From Chitinophagales bacterium (lineage in GTDB: Bacteria; Bacteroidota; Bacteroidia; Chitinophagales; Chitinophagaceae): a DNA stretch of 64,000 nt. Location of the stretch: NCBI GenBank assembly GCA_013298665.1, contig JAAFIK010000003.1, forward strand, positions 19,908-83,907. Reading direction: 5' to 3'. The first letter of the stretch is position 1; each line of letters begins with the position of its first letter. The notes under the pieces are model-generated. The model did not search any database. It was not told where the DNA came from and worked only from the letters and a program-made list of their open reading frames with translations. Below, in pieces: positions 40,472 through 50,898 of the stretch. Both the position numbers and the translations under genes were made by a program.

Positions 40472-42121
40472 CTATTTTATTTTACCCCAGGCATCTTTCA
40501 GTGTCACCGTCCGGTTAAATACCGGGTAACCGGGTGTAGCCATTTTATCTAAGCAGAAATAACCTTTGCGGATAAATTGAAACCGGTCTGCCGCTGTGGC
40601 ATTGGCGAGGGAAGGTTCAAGATAAGCGGTTACCACTTTGAGCGAGTCGGGGTTGATATATGATTTGAAGTCGCCTTCTTCCGAAGCCGGATTCTCTACA
40701 CCAAACAGCCGCTCATAGAGTCTTACTTCCGCCTGTATCGCGTGTGCTGCGCTTACCCAGTGTATGGTGCCTTTGGCGGTGAGTCCGCTGCTGTCCTGCC
40801 CGCTTTTACTTTCGGGAATATAGGTACAATAGATCGCGGTAACATTACCTGCATCGTCTTTGTCGAAACTTTCGCATTGTACAATATAGGCGCTTTTAAG
40901 GCGAACCAGCATACCCGGTGCTAGGCGGAACCATTTTTTTGCGGGTACTTCCATAAAGTCTTCCTGCTCTATCCAGAGTTCGCGTCCAAAAGGCAGCACG
41001 CGCGTATCCGCAGCATTGTCGGGATAATTTTCACTGGTCAGTTCCTCCACTTTTCCTGCCTCATAATTGGTGATGATGAGTTTAACCGGATCCAGCACAG
41101 CCATTGCTCTTTTAGAAGTCAGGTTCAGGTCCTCGCGGATGCAGAATTCCAGCAGGCCTACGTCAATCAGGTTGTCGCGTTTGGCCACGCCGATGCGGTC
41201 GCAGAAATTGCGGATGCTGGCAGGCGTATACCCGCGGCGGCGGAGTCCGCTGATGGTGGGCATACGTGGATCGTCCCAGCCGTCTACATGCTTTTCGTTT
41301 ACAAGCTGGAGCAGTTTTCGTTTGCTCATGACGGTATAATTGAGGTTGAGCCTGGCAAACTCGTACTGGCGGGAAGGGTAGATCCCCAACTGGTCGATAC
41401 ACCATTCGTAAAGCGGCCGGTGAGGGATAAATTCCAATGTACAGATGCTGTGCGTAATCTTTTCGATACTATCGCTCTGGCCATGTGCAAAATCGTACAT
41501 GGGGTAGATGCACCAGGCATCGCCTGTGCGGTGATGGTGTGCGTGTTTGATGCGGTAAAGTATGGGGTCGCGCATGTGCATATTCGGACTGGCCATGTCG
41601 ATTTTAGCCCGTAATACTTTTTCACCATCCTTGTATTGTCCCGCCCGCATGGCTGTAAAAAGGGCCAGGTTCTCTTCGATACCGCGGTTGCGGAAGGGAC
41701 TGTCTTTACCCGGCTCTGTGGGAGTGCCTTTGAGGGCAGCAATCTGCTCCGGGCTGCTATCATCCACATAAGCGAGGCCTTTTTCAATCAGTTGTACAGC
41801 AAAGCCATAGAGCTGCTCAAAATAATCTGAGGCATAGAAGACATCTGCCCATTGAAAACCCAGCCATTGAATATCTTCCTTGATGCTTTCTACATATTCG
41901 GTATCCTCTGTTACGGGGTTGGTATCATCGAAGCGCAGGTTGGTTTTGCCGCCGTACCTGGCGCTGAGGCCAAAATTGAGACAGATGCTCTTGGAATGGC
42001 CGATGTGGAGGTAACCGTTTGGCTCTGGCGGAAAACGCGTAAGTATGCTGGTATGCTTACCCGAGGCAATATCCGCTTCGATAATCTCTTCCAGAAAATT
42101 CAGGCTCTTTTCTTCACTCAT
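40472..42121 (-). CDS. glnS: Glutaminyl-tRNA synthetase
   Basis: [24 protein letters not shown] (HIGH), [11 protein letters not shown] (KMSKS-like), class I GlnRS architecture. Confidence 0.96.
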   Translation of the reverse strand: MSEEKSLNFLEEIIEADIASGKHTSILTRFPPEPNGYLHIGHSKSICLNFGLSARYGGKTNLRFDDTNPVTEDTEYVESIKEDIQWLGFQWADVFYASDYFEQLYGFAVQLIEKGLAYVDDSSPEQIAALKGTPTEPGKDSPFRNRGIEENLALFTAMRAGQYKDGEKVLRAKIDMASPNMHMRDPILYRIKHAHHHRTGDAWCIYPMYDFAHGQSDSIEKITHSICTLEFIPHRPLYEWCIDQLGIYPSRQYEFARLNLNYTVMSKRKLLQLVNEKHVDGWDDPRMPTISGLRRRGYTPASIRNFCDRIGVAKRDNLIDVGLLEFCIREDLNLTSKRAMAVLDPVKLIITNYEAGKVEELTSENYPDNAADTRVLPFGRELWIEQEDFMEVPAKKWFRLAPGMLVRLKSAYIVQCESFDKDDAGNVTAIYCTYIPESKSGQDSSGLTAKGTIHWVSAAHAIQAEVRLYERLFGVENPASEEGDFKSYINPDSLKVVTAYLEPSLANATAADRFQFIRKGYFCLDKMATPGYPVFNRTVTLKDAWGKIK

Positions 42122-42235
42122 CTTTTTTCGATTGAGGGGCAAATTTAGTTGAAAATCGGGGAAATCAATATTTAGAGTGAACTGTAATATGTGGGATTAT
42201 AAAATCTTTTCCGTTGAAAACGCATCTTTATAGCA

Positions 42236-43294
42236 TTAGTATCCGGGTATCCAGTCAATAGTGACTTTAACTTTATCAATGCATTCGGGAAATTCTTTTC
42301 TTAGCCTTTGTCTATAAGCGTCGCATTTCCCGGCGAAACGCTCTAACTCTTGTTTTTCCAGAATTTCCCAGTCACTTTTGGCGATCTGGTCCGCATGAAT
42401 GTCTCTACGTACATTGATTGATTCATTAAGCGTACTTAAGATGGTTGGGATGTCAAGTAATATTATTTTGCCATCATTATCCTTTCGGTAATGTAATTTA
42501 AAGGGTCTTGTTCTTCTTCCTACTTCTGCTTCTAAAAAATCAATTGTGTTATTATCTTTTAGTCCCTTTATAACATTGTGATTTGATGTACTCATCTCCT
42601 TTGGAATTAGAATTTCTGCCCGAAGTTGTGCACGTTCTTTGATTGTTAGTGCGCGCATTACCGGCTTACCGGTATTATCTTTCCTCCTGGTTTCAATATA
42701 TACATCAACTTTGTAGTTCTTTCCTTTTTCATCCTTCTGAAAAACATGAGGAAATACCATGTCTAAGAAATTTTTCTTATAATTCTTATATAATCCTATT
42801 GCTGTTGGAATCTCAGCTATCGGTGATTGATAGAAATCGGTAACCGGATTACCAAACCAATCTATCTGATCAATTTTGGTTATTATTTTTTTTAGTAATG
42901 GTCGTAATTTCTGCTTTGCTGCGGTTGTGTTTTCATAATCAATCTCATGATAGCGGTACTCAGCAATATCAAATGGAGTAGCTACGTTCTTTTTGGAAGG
43001 AACACTATCTTTTAGTGTAAGATAAGGCTTACCAAATGCATGATAAACACCCATTTCGTACATCACATTGGGTGTACTACCTGTGATGTCAGCAATCAAT
43101 AAATCTGCTTGCTCCAGATTTAGCAGTACCTGACGCATAATATTTCCAATCTCACCTTCATCCGGAGTAGCGACAGTAAAGCCCAATGGCTCAAGGATAG
43201 GCTTGATGATCTTTTCCCGGAGTTTTTCAAGCTTCTGGATATTTTCCATCGGTCCGATAATAAAGCAACGTTTGATTTTTTGAAGATTTTTCAT
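42236..43294 (-). CDS. Predicted TIR/nucleoside-deoxyribosyltransferase-like domain fused to prokaryotic STING domain
   Basis: N-term RCFIIGPMENIQ...ADLLIADITGSTPNVMYEMGVYHAFGKPYL; C-term IPTAIGLYKNYKKNFLD, LRAEILIPKEMS, ILLDIPTILSTLNESI, EKQELERFAGKCDAYRQRL, resembling remembered bacterial TIR-STING proteins. Confidence 0.72.
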   Translation of the reverse strand: MKNLQKIKRCFIIGPMENIQKLEKLREKIIKPILEPLGFTVATPDEGEIGNIMRQVLLNLEQADLLIADITGSTPNVMYEMGVYHAFGKPYLTLKDSVPSKKNVATPFDIAEYRYHEIDYENTTAAKQKLRPLLKKIITKIDQIDWFGNPVTDFYQSPIAEIPTAIGLYKNYKKNFLDMVFPHVFQKDEKGKNYKVDVYIETRRKDNTGKPVMRALTIKERAQLRAEILIPKEMSTSNHNVIKGLKDNNTIDFLEAEVGRRTRPFKLHYRKDNDGKIILLDIPTILSTLNESINVRRDIHADQIAKSDWEILEKQELERFAGKCDAYRQRLRKEFPECIDKVKVTIDWIPGY

Positions 43295-43701
43295 GATTCA
43301 AGTATTATGGTTAATTTTGCGTGCGTAACTGATGTCTAATCACTTTAGACAGCGTGATTCAAATACTTATTCTATAGCTTTGAGTCATTAGCTATTGTGT
43401 AAACATGATTATTGTTTTTTTAAGTTTTGCAATAAAAAATCAATGCATTAATGTTTGCACAAAGTACACTATCAGATTAATAATTACAACCCGGAAAAAA
43501 GCCCATTTTTAGATAGTGATACTTTGTAGGCTTACAGACTAACTTTGGTTAAAGCACTATTGAAATCAGGAAATTTATACTTCTTTACTTATTATGGTAA
43601 AAAAGGTGTTTTCACCCTTGCAACCTGTTCCGGAAAGGATTATTTTGTGTGGTGTAAGCGCATTTATCTATCATAAAGCATTTATTTAAACCATACACAT
43701 T

Positions 43702-44283
43702 ATGCCAACGCCATCCCCATTTGCACTCGCACTCGCCAATACAGCGCAGGAGCAACACAATCGTTTTCAATTTACCAATGAAGCCGATCCGGTACTTTGC
43801 CAGCAGATCAAGAAATGGACACAGGAGATCGGGTTTAAGTTTACCAGTTGTACACAGGTGCCCTGGTCGGCGGTATTTATTTCCTGGTGTGTAAAACAGG
43901 CCGGTGCCACAAAGGCTGAGTTTAAATTTGCCATGTCACATTCGGTATTCGTAAACCAGGCTATCAGGAATGCAGTCAAGGGAACCGGGGTATTCCAGGG
44001 GTTTGATTTTAATGCACAGCCCCCTGCCATTGGCGATATCATCCAGAACAACCGCCGCGGCAATACCTTTAACTTTGCATTTGCCAAAAAGAATGCCCAA
44101 TACGAATCGCACTCGGTGATTGTTGTGGAAACCGGTCGTGATGCGCAGGGCGGCTTTGCGTTCTGTATTGGAGGTAACGAACAGGATTCCGTGCGGAGGA
44201 GCGTGGTACGGCTTGACGATGATGGCTTGATCAAACAACGTACGGGTAATTCATTTATCGCAATTGTGAAGAACCTGAAGTAG
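43702..44283 (+). CDS. DUF2272-like domain protein
   Basis: PWSAVFISWCVKQAG ... FAMSHSVFV ... HSVIVVETG, CHAP/NlpC-like Cys/His pattern. Confidence 0.7.
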   Translation: MPTPSPFALALANTAQEQHNRFQFTNEADPVLCQQIKKWTQEIGFKFTSCTQVPWSAVFISWCVKQAGATKAEFKFAMSHSVFVNQAIRNAVKGTGVFQGFDFNAQPPAIGDIIQNNRRGNTFNFAFAKKNAQYESHSVIVVETGRDAQGGFAFCIGGNEQDSVRRSVVRLDDDGLIKQRTGNSFIAIVKNLK

Positions 44284-44338
44284 GCAACCTGATGCAAAAA
44301 AATATGCGGATATAGATTGATTACGTATACAGGGTTAT

Positions 44339-44719
44339 CTATGGCCTTACCGCCGTTACTTCTATCTCTATCCTGATCTTTTCACTGGTCAGCCTTGCGC
44401 AAAAGACCGTACAGGCTGGTCTGATGTCATCAAAGTATTTCCTGATAACTGGCCAGCATTTCTCAAATTCATCAGGGTCTGCTAAAATATAATGTACCCG
44501 CACCACATCTTTTAGTGAAGCCCCTGCTTGCTGTAATGCGTATTCGATGTTTTTAAATGTCTGCTCAGTTTGTTCCGCGATGTCATCAGCAATTGTTGTG
44601 GTGGTATAGTTGTACCCGGTACAACCAGATACATAAATCGTCTTATCCGCCACAACAGCCCGTGAAAAAGCGACTTCTTTTTCAAAGATGGAACCGGTGC
44701 TGATTAATTTTTTGTCCAT
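44339..44719 (-). CDS. RidA/YjgF family protein
   Basis: FSRAVVADKTIYVSGCTGY, EQTEQTFKNIEYALQQAGASLKDVVRVHYIL. Confidence 0.92.
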   Translation of the reverse strand: MDKKLISTGSIFEKEVAFSRAVVADKTIYVSGCTGYNYTTTTIADDIAEQTEQTFKNIEYALQQAGASLKDVVRVHYILADPDEFEKCWPVIRKYFDDIRPACTVFCARLTSEKIRIEIEVTAVRP

Positions 44720-44818
44720 AAATGTATATTGACTGGTATTTGAAAATGGCTCTTCTTACCGGAAGGAACCTTTTCACGTCAAAGGTAAAAAAATATGGAT
44801 CATTCCTGTCATCTCTGC

Positions 44819-45844
44819 TCATGTGCCTTGAAACCCCGTAGCCGAAATACTCGTTTTGCTGTCGCGGATTAATCTGGGTAACCAAATGCTTAAAGAAATA
44901 TACCAGACTGACCAGCCCAGCCAGAGCGTTCGCTGGATCAATCCTTCAAACTGTTGCTGAAGATTGGGTACAAACCGGAGTATAAAAAGCAACATAATAC
45001 CGAAACTTATCAGGGATAGTTTTCTGATGGCCGAAAAGTGGCCGTTCCGGCGCCATAACAGGAATACAAGTAATGCACCGGTCATAATGCCCAATGGGAG
45101 CGGACCCAGCAGGCCATGATATGTATTGCCCGATGGGAAAGTAGCCCCCCAGGCCATCGAAACCGACATGCTGATACTCAGTACCGCTGGAATAATACTG
45201 ACTTTCAACGTCCTGGCGGCTTTGATAAAACCAATGTTAAACAGCAACGTTAACAGGGCAAGCAGCATGGATGCAATGGCCATAAAAACCTCAGATTCGG
45301 TTCCAATGGTTCCCAATTGACTTACACCCATTTTTGTATGGCTGTAGTGCCTTTGTAAAAGGCCACCAATAATAATCATTAACCAGAAAAGTAACCCGCT
45401 GATAAGACCCAGCCTGAGTAAAGTTATGGTGGATATGGATTTTCTGGCCAGGATCAAAATGATAAACAAACCAAGCAGGATAATACCCAGGGAGATATAA
45501 ACCGGTGGATTGAAAAAAAATGGATTACGCAATACGTTGATTTGCGTAGGAAAGGTTGTTGTTTTTTTAAAGAGTATATCAAAATCGTATTTTTCGCCGG
45601 GAGCCAATACAAAACGGGCAGAGTCAATATCCGTAATGACCTTAACGGTATGAGCATTGAGGTTATTACCAATGGAATAAATATCCGGGTTCTTACCTTC
45701 CTCCATGTACCAGTTGACTACAGCACCGTCATGTTTGAAAATGATGTCTTTGGTATTTGACTGTATAACCGGGCGTTTTTCCTGTGCGGAAGCATGCAGT
45801 CCGATGACAAGTGCAAATAGCAGCAGGCAGTATACTTTTTTCAT
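44819..45844 (-). CDS. Membrane protein with N-terminal signal peptide and multiple TM segments (DUF998-like)
   Basis: 341 aa, about eight hydrophobic helices after a secreted N-terminal segment. Confidence 0.6.
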   Translation of the reverse strand: MKKVYCLLLFALVIGLHASAQEKRPVIQSNTKDIIFKHDGAVVNWYMEEGKNPDIYSIGNNLNAHTVKVITDIDSARFVLAPGEKYDFDILFKKTTTFPTQINVLRNPFFFNPPVYISLGIILLGLFIILILARKSISTITLLRLGLISGLLFWLMIIIGGLLQRHYSHTKMGVSQLGTIGTESEVFMAIASMLLALLTLLFNIGFIKAARTLKVSIIPAVLSISMSVSMAWGATFPSGNTYHGLLGPLPLGIMTGALLVFLLWRRNGHFSAIRKLSLISFGIMLLFILRFVPNLQQQFEGLIQRTLWLGWSVWYISLSIWLPRLIRDSKTSISATGFQGT

Positions 45845-46063
45845 GCATTTATATTATGGTGGGATGATCTTTTTGTGCCTGCCGGAATGGTGCAACCGGA
45901 TTGCACCTGTTGGGTACGGACAGTATCATCAAGGATAAAGATTCATTCTTTTTTACAAACGGATAAGCGGATAGTTACCAGCGGTTGAAAATTCAGTTTT
46001 ACCGGTGGACATGTGACGGGTTGTTTTACCGGTGCCCAAAACAGTTATGGCACACCACACAAT

Positions 46064-47602
46064 TTACCACTCGTATGCTGCTTTTGCCGGGGTATCAAAT
46101 ACCTCTTTTTCCGTCCATTGTTTCCCCTGGCTGTTGAGCAACTGCAATACTGCTGTCCTGCCTGCTTTGCCGAGATCGATTGAAAAATCGTTTACATACA
46201 GGTCAATATGCTGCCGCATTACGGCTTCATTCATTTCCTGCGCATGCTGTCGTACATAAGGCGACAGTTGCGGATAATGTGCAAAAGCATATTGCACGGA
46301 CTGCTTAATCAGGCGATCAACCGTTTGCTGCACTGTAGCGGGCAGGTTGCGCCGGATGACGATACCGCCAAGGGGGATGGGCTGTCCGCTGGTCTTTTCC
46401 CAAAAATCGCCGAGGTCGGTTACTTTTTCCAGACCTTTCTCTGCATAGGTAAACCGGTTTTCATGAATCAGTACACCTGCCGTGGTTTGTCCGTTCAGTA
46501 CAGCCTGTTCAATCATATCGTAGCGTAGAAAACTTTTCTTCGTTACGCCCGGGCAGGCCGCCGAAAAGAGCAGGTGAGCGGTGGTATGTTCGCCGGGTAA
46601 GGCTACAGAAAAATCCCCTTCAGTATTAACGGCTGCTGTATTACCGGCGCGGGTAACGAGCAATGGCCCAACACCGCGGCCCAAAGCACTACCGCTGTTG
46701 AGTACCCGGTAACGATCCAGTACCAGGGGCAATACGCCATAACTCAGCTTGGTAATATCGGGCAGGCCGGCAATCGCATGTTCGTTAAGGGTCTCCACAT
46801 CATCCAGCAATACGTCAAATGTCAACCCCTGCGTATCAATTTTGCCATGCACCAGTGCGTCAAAAATAAAAGTATCGTTGGGGCAGGGTGAAAAGGAGAG
46901 GGACAAGGTTGGGGGAGCAGTCTTGACGCGTGGCAGAGCAAACATATCTCCCCGCAGCGTAGGTAGCAGTGCCAGCAGGGCTTTGTTGAGGTGCTGTATC
47001 GCTTCTGTGATCATCCAGCGCGTTTTATCCCGTTCACCCACGGTGTTGCTGGTGGCGCGGTACTGGATAAAGGGGGTGTTCTGGCGGCGGCATACATAGT
47101 GTAGAGCTGCCCCTTCCATGGTTTCTATGGCCGGAGCAAAATTTTCCGTCAAAACGCGGCATTGTGCAGCGTCATCCGTTACGCGGTTTACCGTCACGGC
47201 ATCCACTACCGGCGGCAAGGTTGTAAATGCGCCCAGCCAGTCGTTGGGGAGGCGGCCATTTACATAGGGCAGTTCATTGGGATACTGCAGTGCTGTAGCG
47301 GTAATCGGTGTAAAGACGCCTTTAGCCTCCGTGCCAAGGTCGCCAAATACATCGGTACTGGCCACTACTACCTGACCCAATGGGGCTGTATGATCAAAAA
47401 CACCAGCTATCCCTGCCTGAATGACAAGGTCTGCCGGGTGGCGGTGGAGGGCATCGGTAAGCGCCCAGGCAGCAGCAGCCTGACCAACGCCCGTAATCAA
47501 AATACTGATATCATGTGCTGCGCAGCGTGGATCGTTGGCTGCCATACGTTCGCAAAATGGCGCAATTTCGGCAGCGGTTGCCGCGGCAAGAATAATGTGC
47601 AT
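46064..47602 (-). CDS. mqnB-mqnD: Futalosine hydrolase / 1,4-dihydroxy-6-naphthoate synthase fusion (MqnB-MqnD)
   Basis: N-term MTA/SAH-nucleosidase-like (ITGVGQAAAAWALT, IQAGIAGVF, ETMEGAALHYVC); C-term MqnD-like (SLSFSPCPNDTFIFDALVHGKIDTQGL, DITKLSYGVLPLVL); one uninterrupted frame; start reset to MHIILAAATAAE. Confidence 0.88.
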   Translation of the reverse strand: MHIILAAATAAEIAPFCERMAANDPRCAAHDISILITGVGQAAAAWALTDALHRHPADLVIQAGIAGVFDHTAPLGQVVVASTDVFGDLGTEAKGVFTPITATALQYPNELPYVNGRLPNDWLGAFTTLPPVVDAVTVNRVTDDAAQCRVLTENFAPAIETMEGAALHYVCRRQNTPFIQYRATSNTVGERDKTRWMITEAIQHLNKALLALLPTLRGDMFALPRVKTAPPTLSLSFSPCPNDTFIFDALVHGKIDTQGLTFDVLLDDVETLNEHAIAGLPDITKLSYGVLPLVLDRYRVLNSGSALGRGVGPLLVTRAGNTAAVNTEGDFSVALPGEHTTAHLLFSAACPGVTKKSFLRYDMIEQAVLNGQTTAGVLIHENRFTYAEKGLEKVTDLGDFWEKTSGQPIPLGGIVIRRNLPATVQQTVDRLIKQSVQYAFAHYPQLSPYVRQHAQEMNEAVMRQHIDLYVNDFSIDLGKAGRTAVLQLLNSQGKQWTEKEVFDTPAKAAYEW

Positions 47603-47837
47603 GTTGCAAAAGTAAGACAGATAGGGGAGGAAATGGCGCCTGTTACCTGGGTCGTACAGGTACTTTATACCCATCAGTTCTTAACAGAGAAGCCCCCTGT
47701 AGAAACAGCGGGCTTTTACGATTGCTTGCTATATGAGAAAGTTTACTATCGATTGTAAAGATTGACACAGCCCCTGGTGCTGGCGATCATTTCTGCCTCG
47801 GGTAATGGTCAATCTGTTGGTCTGCAGGTACTGCACA

Positions 47838-48947
47838 TCAGAATTTGTATACCGCAGCCAGCACCACCGAAGCATTACTTTTTTTCGGTGTACCACTGTT
47901 GGCAAGATAAATCTTATCCCTGGCCGATTCAATGCGCAATTCCGGGATAAAAATAAAACCACCGCTTTTAATATTGGCAGAAAGCGTATGAACAAATAAT
48001 GAAGTTCCTAAACCCTTCAGGCTTTCTTTGTCGTTAAACAATTCCGAGCGCAGGGTAACCCCCAGCCAGTCTTTGGGATCTGCATTCAGGTAGAGCGCGG
48101 CTCCCCACCATTCTTTTGCAGCCGCATTTTTTGTGCCAGTCCACACACGGGTTTCATTGAGCGTACCATTGAAGCCAATCCCAAAGCGGGGCAGAAGCTG
48201 GGCTGTGGCAACAAGGTCGAACTGGTTGCTGATGGCACTGTCAGGCCCTTTGCCACCCACGTAATTCAGGTAGATTTTTGTTTTGTCATCTGGCGCAATA
48301 CTATACTGTGCCAGCAGAAATTTTTTGTTGATATGTCCGGCCAGCGGTACACGGTAATCTGTAGCATTCGATACACCCAGCATCAGCCCGTGTTTACCCT
48401 TTGCGAGTTCAGCCTTGATACCAGTATGCGAAAAAGGACCGTTGGTAAACATATAGCTCATGCTGTAATTACGGTTGAGCTGTGGATCCAGCAATTCATA
48501 GCCCACATGTGTAGCCCAGGTGCCGCCGGTAAACCTGATCCAGCCGGCAGGGGCATACGTGATATAAAGCTGCTTGATTGCCCTTGTAATTCCATCTTCA
48601 TTATACGAGAACTCTTTAGCGCGGTTGCCAAAACCGAGGTCAGCCACGATACCTACTTTATCGCCGCCGTGTTCAAGCCTTATTGAGGCCATACCCAGGG
48701 CAAAAGCATCATGTGTACCCGTAAAGCTTGTTTTGTTATTGGCAGCCAGGCGGTCAAAATCGTAGCGGTAGTAAACATCTACCGAACCCGAAAAAGTCAC
48801 CAATGGCTTTTTGTCCGTTACCGGCGGCGCTGCCGCCGGAGCGGGGTTGCTGGTTGGGGAAGGAGTTTCAGTTACAGCAGCCACCTGGGCAGTACTGTAT
48901 ACAGTGAAGAGCATGGCGATGCCAGTTGCGATTTTTTTTTGTAACAT
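47838..48947 (-). CDS. Outer membrane beta-barrel porin
   Basis: Signal peptide; barrel-like alternating strands; terminal Phe (VVLAAVYKF); downstream of amt. Confidence 0.8.
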   Translation of the reverse strand: MLQKKIATGIAMLFTVYSTAQVAAVTETPSPTSNPAPAAAPPVTDKKPLVTFSGSVDVYYRYDFDRLAANNKTSFTGTHDAFALGMASIRLEHGGDKVGIVADLGFGNRAKEFSYNEDGITRAIKQLYITYAPAGWIRFTGGTWATHVGYELLDPQLNRNYSMSYMFTNGPFSHTGIKAELAKGKHGLMLGVSNATDYRVPLAGHINKKFLLAQYSIAPDDKTKIYLNYVGGKGPDSAISNQFDLVATAQLLPRFGIGFNGTLNETRVWTGTKNAAAKEWWGAALYLNADPKDWLGVTLRSELFNDKESLKGLGTSLFVHTLSANIKSGGFIFIPELRIESARDKIYLANSGTPKKSNASVVLAAVYKF

Positions 48948-49035
48948 TGCAATAGATTTTTAGTATTAAAAGAAAAGGGTACGGATTATAGGCTTTTACC
49001 AGAAGCCTGTATATAAAACTGTATCCTTTTCTGTT

Positions 49036-50421
49036 TTATTCTCCTGCCGGTTCTTCCTGCAGTATGCCATTTTGCTGTACAAGCAATGTGCCCTGCAGGT
49101 ACTTTTCATCATGCTGCGTAGCATCAAGTCCCAGTTCCTCTTCCTCAGAACTTACCCGCAGCGGCTGAATGAAATTGATAAATTTAAAAATGCCATACGA
49201 TACAGCAAAGCTGTATGTAACCACGATGCCCAGTGCTTTCAACTGGGTAAAAAAGAAGCTGGCATTACCATAAAAAAGGCCATCATTTCCTGCTGCATTT
49301 ACCGCCTTGGTGGCAAAGACACCGGTGAGCAGCATACCCACCATCCCGCCAACACCATGGCAGGGAAACACATCAAGCGTATCGTCCAATTTTGATTTTT
49401 GTTTATAATACACAGCCACATTTGAGATGATTGATGCCAGTACCCCCACAAAAATGCTCTGGGGAATGGCCACAAAACCTGCCGCCGGTGTTATGGCTAC
49501 CAGTCCCACCACAGCCCCGATACAGAAGCCGAGTACCGAGGGCTTCTTGCCGCGAAGGACGTCAAAAAACATCCAGCTCAGGCCTGCAGCAGCGGCAGCC
49601 GTATTGGTGGTAGCAAAGGCCGATACAGAAAGAGCGTTGGCACCCAGGGCCGAACCAGCATTAAAACCAAACCAGCCAAACCAGAGCAGCCCGGTTCCGA
49701 TAAGTACATATGGAATATTTGCTGGTGGTATTTCACGATGGTCAATATGCGCCTGGCGGCGTTTCAGTACCAGTGCCCCGGCCAATGCAGCACAGCCGGC
49801 TGAAATATGTACAACCGTACCACCAGCAAAATCAAGGACCCCCATCTTGAAAAGAAAACCCTCCGGATGCCAGGTCCAATGCGCAATTGGTGCATACACC
49901 AGTATGCTGAACAAGGCAATAAAAAGTATATAAGAAGTGAAACGTATCCTTTCGGCCACAGCGCCCACCACCAGGCCTGGGGTAATAATGGCAAACATCA
50001 ACTGAAAAAGTGCAAAAAGGGTAAGCGGAATAGTAGGGGCAAGCGACCAGGGTGCTCCGGAATTAACACCCTTAAAGAAGAGGTGTGTCAACGGATTCCC
50101 GATGATGCCATTGATCGATTCACCAAAGCAGAGACTGTAGCCTACCGTCACCCACAATATGGTAACCACACCCGTAGCCACCATACTCTTTATCATGGTC
50201 GAGATCACATTTTTACGATGCACCATACCACCATAGAAAAAAGCCAGACCCGGTGTCATCAGGAATACCAATGCTGTGGCTACAATAATCCAGGTAATGT
50301 CAGCAGCGCTGTATTTACCGGTGTCCACAAAATCACTTACGGGCTTAATAAACAGCGCAGCAATCGCTACTATCGCCAATACCAGAAAAGGAGCAATTTG
50401 CTTGAATGAAAGTTTTCGCAT
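49036..50421 (-). CDS. amt: Ammonium transporter
   Basis: VFLMTPGLAFFYGGMVHRKNVIST, DFAGGTVVHISAGCAALAGALVL, CHGVGGMVGMLLTG. Confidence 0.96.
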   Translation of the reverse strand: MRKLSFKQIAPFLVLAIVAIAALFIKPVSDFVDTGKYSAADITWIIVATALVFLMTPGLAFFYGGMVHRKNVISTMIKSMVATGVVTILWVTVGYSLCFGESINGIIGNPLTHLFFKGVNSGAPWSLAPTIPLTLFALFQLMFAIITPGLVVGAVAERIRFTSYILFIALFSILVYAPIAHWTWHPEGFLFKMGVLDFAGGTVVHISAGCAALAGALVLKRRQAHIDHREIPPANIPYVLIGTGLLWFGWFGFNAGSALGANALSVSAFATTNTAAAAAGLSWMFFDVLRGKKPSVLGFCIGAVVGLVAITPAAGFVAIPQSIFVGVLASIISNVAVYYKQKSKLDDTLDVFPCHGVGGMVGMLLTGVFATKAVNAAGNDGLFYGNASFFFTQLKALGIVVTYSFAVSYGIFKFINFIQPLRVSSEEEELGLDATQHDEKYLQGTLLVQQNGILQEEPAGE

Positions 50422-50898
50422 ACCTGTCAGTTTAAATATTATATAAAAACATACTTTGTTATATAAAAGCTAAAGTAACTATAAAATTATTATTTGTGTT
50501 GTATTTTATATACATTGATATTATTATAATATATTTGGATAGAATGTGTTTTTATATATTAATATGTTGATAATCAATTTATTAAGATGTATTTTCTATT
50601 TTGGATGTATGATAATACATAATATATTGTACGGCTTGAAAGATAGAATAGTAATGTTGGGAGATGATTTTTTGGCTGCTTAACTGTATGGGTTATTTTA
50701 AATACCTGCCTTGAATATGGCTTGGTATTTTTCTGTTGGCTAAAAGCATAAATACCATTCACGAACAGGCCAAAAAACGAGTGATGATCAGTTTTCTGAC
50801 CAGAATTGATAAATACTGCAATTATTTGCTGCATCCCCCGTTTTATCAACACACCAAAACTCACCCATTATGCATAAACCATTTAAACTCCTTATTGC

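Noticed and set aside
43702-44283. Possible CD-NTase partner for the STING-like gene
   Set aside because: Sequence lacks a nucleotidyltransferase GS...D-x-D motif and looks DUF2272/CHAP-like
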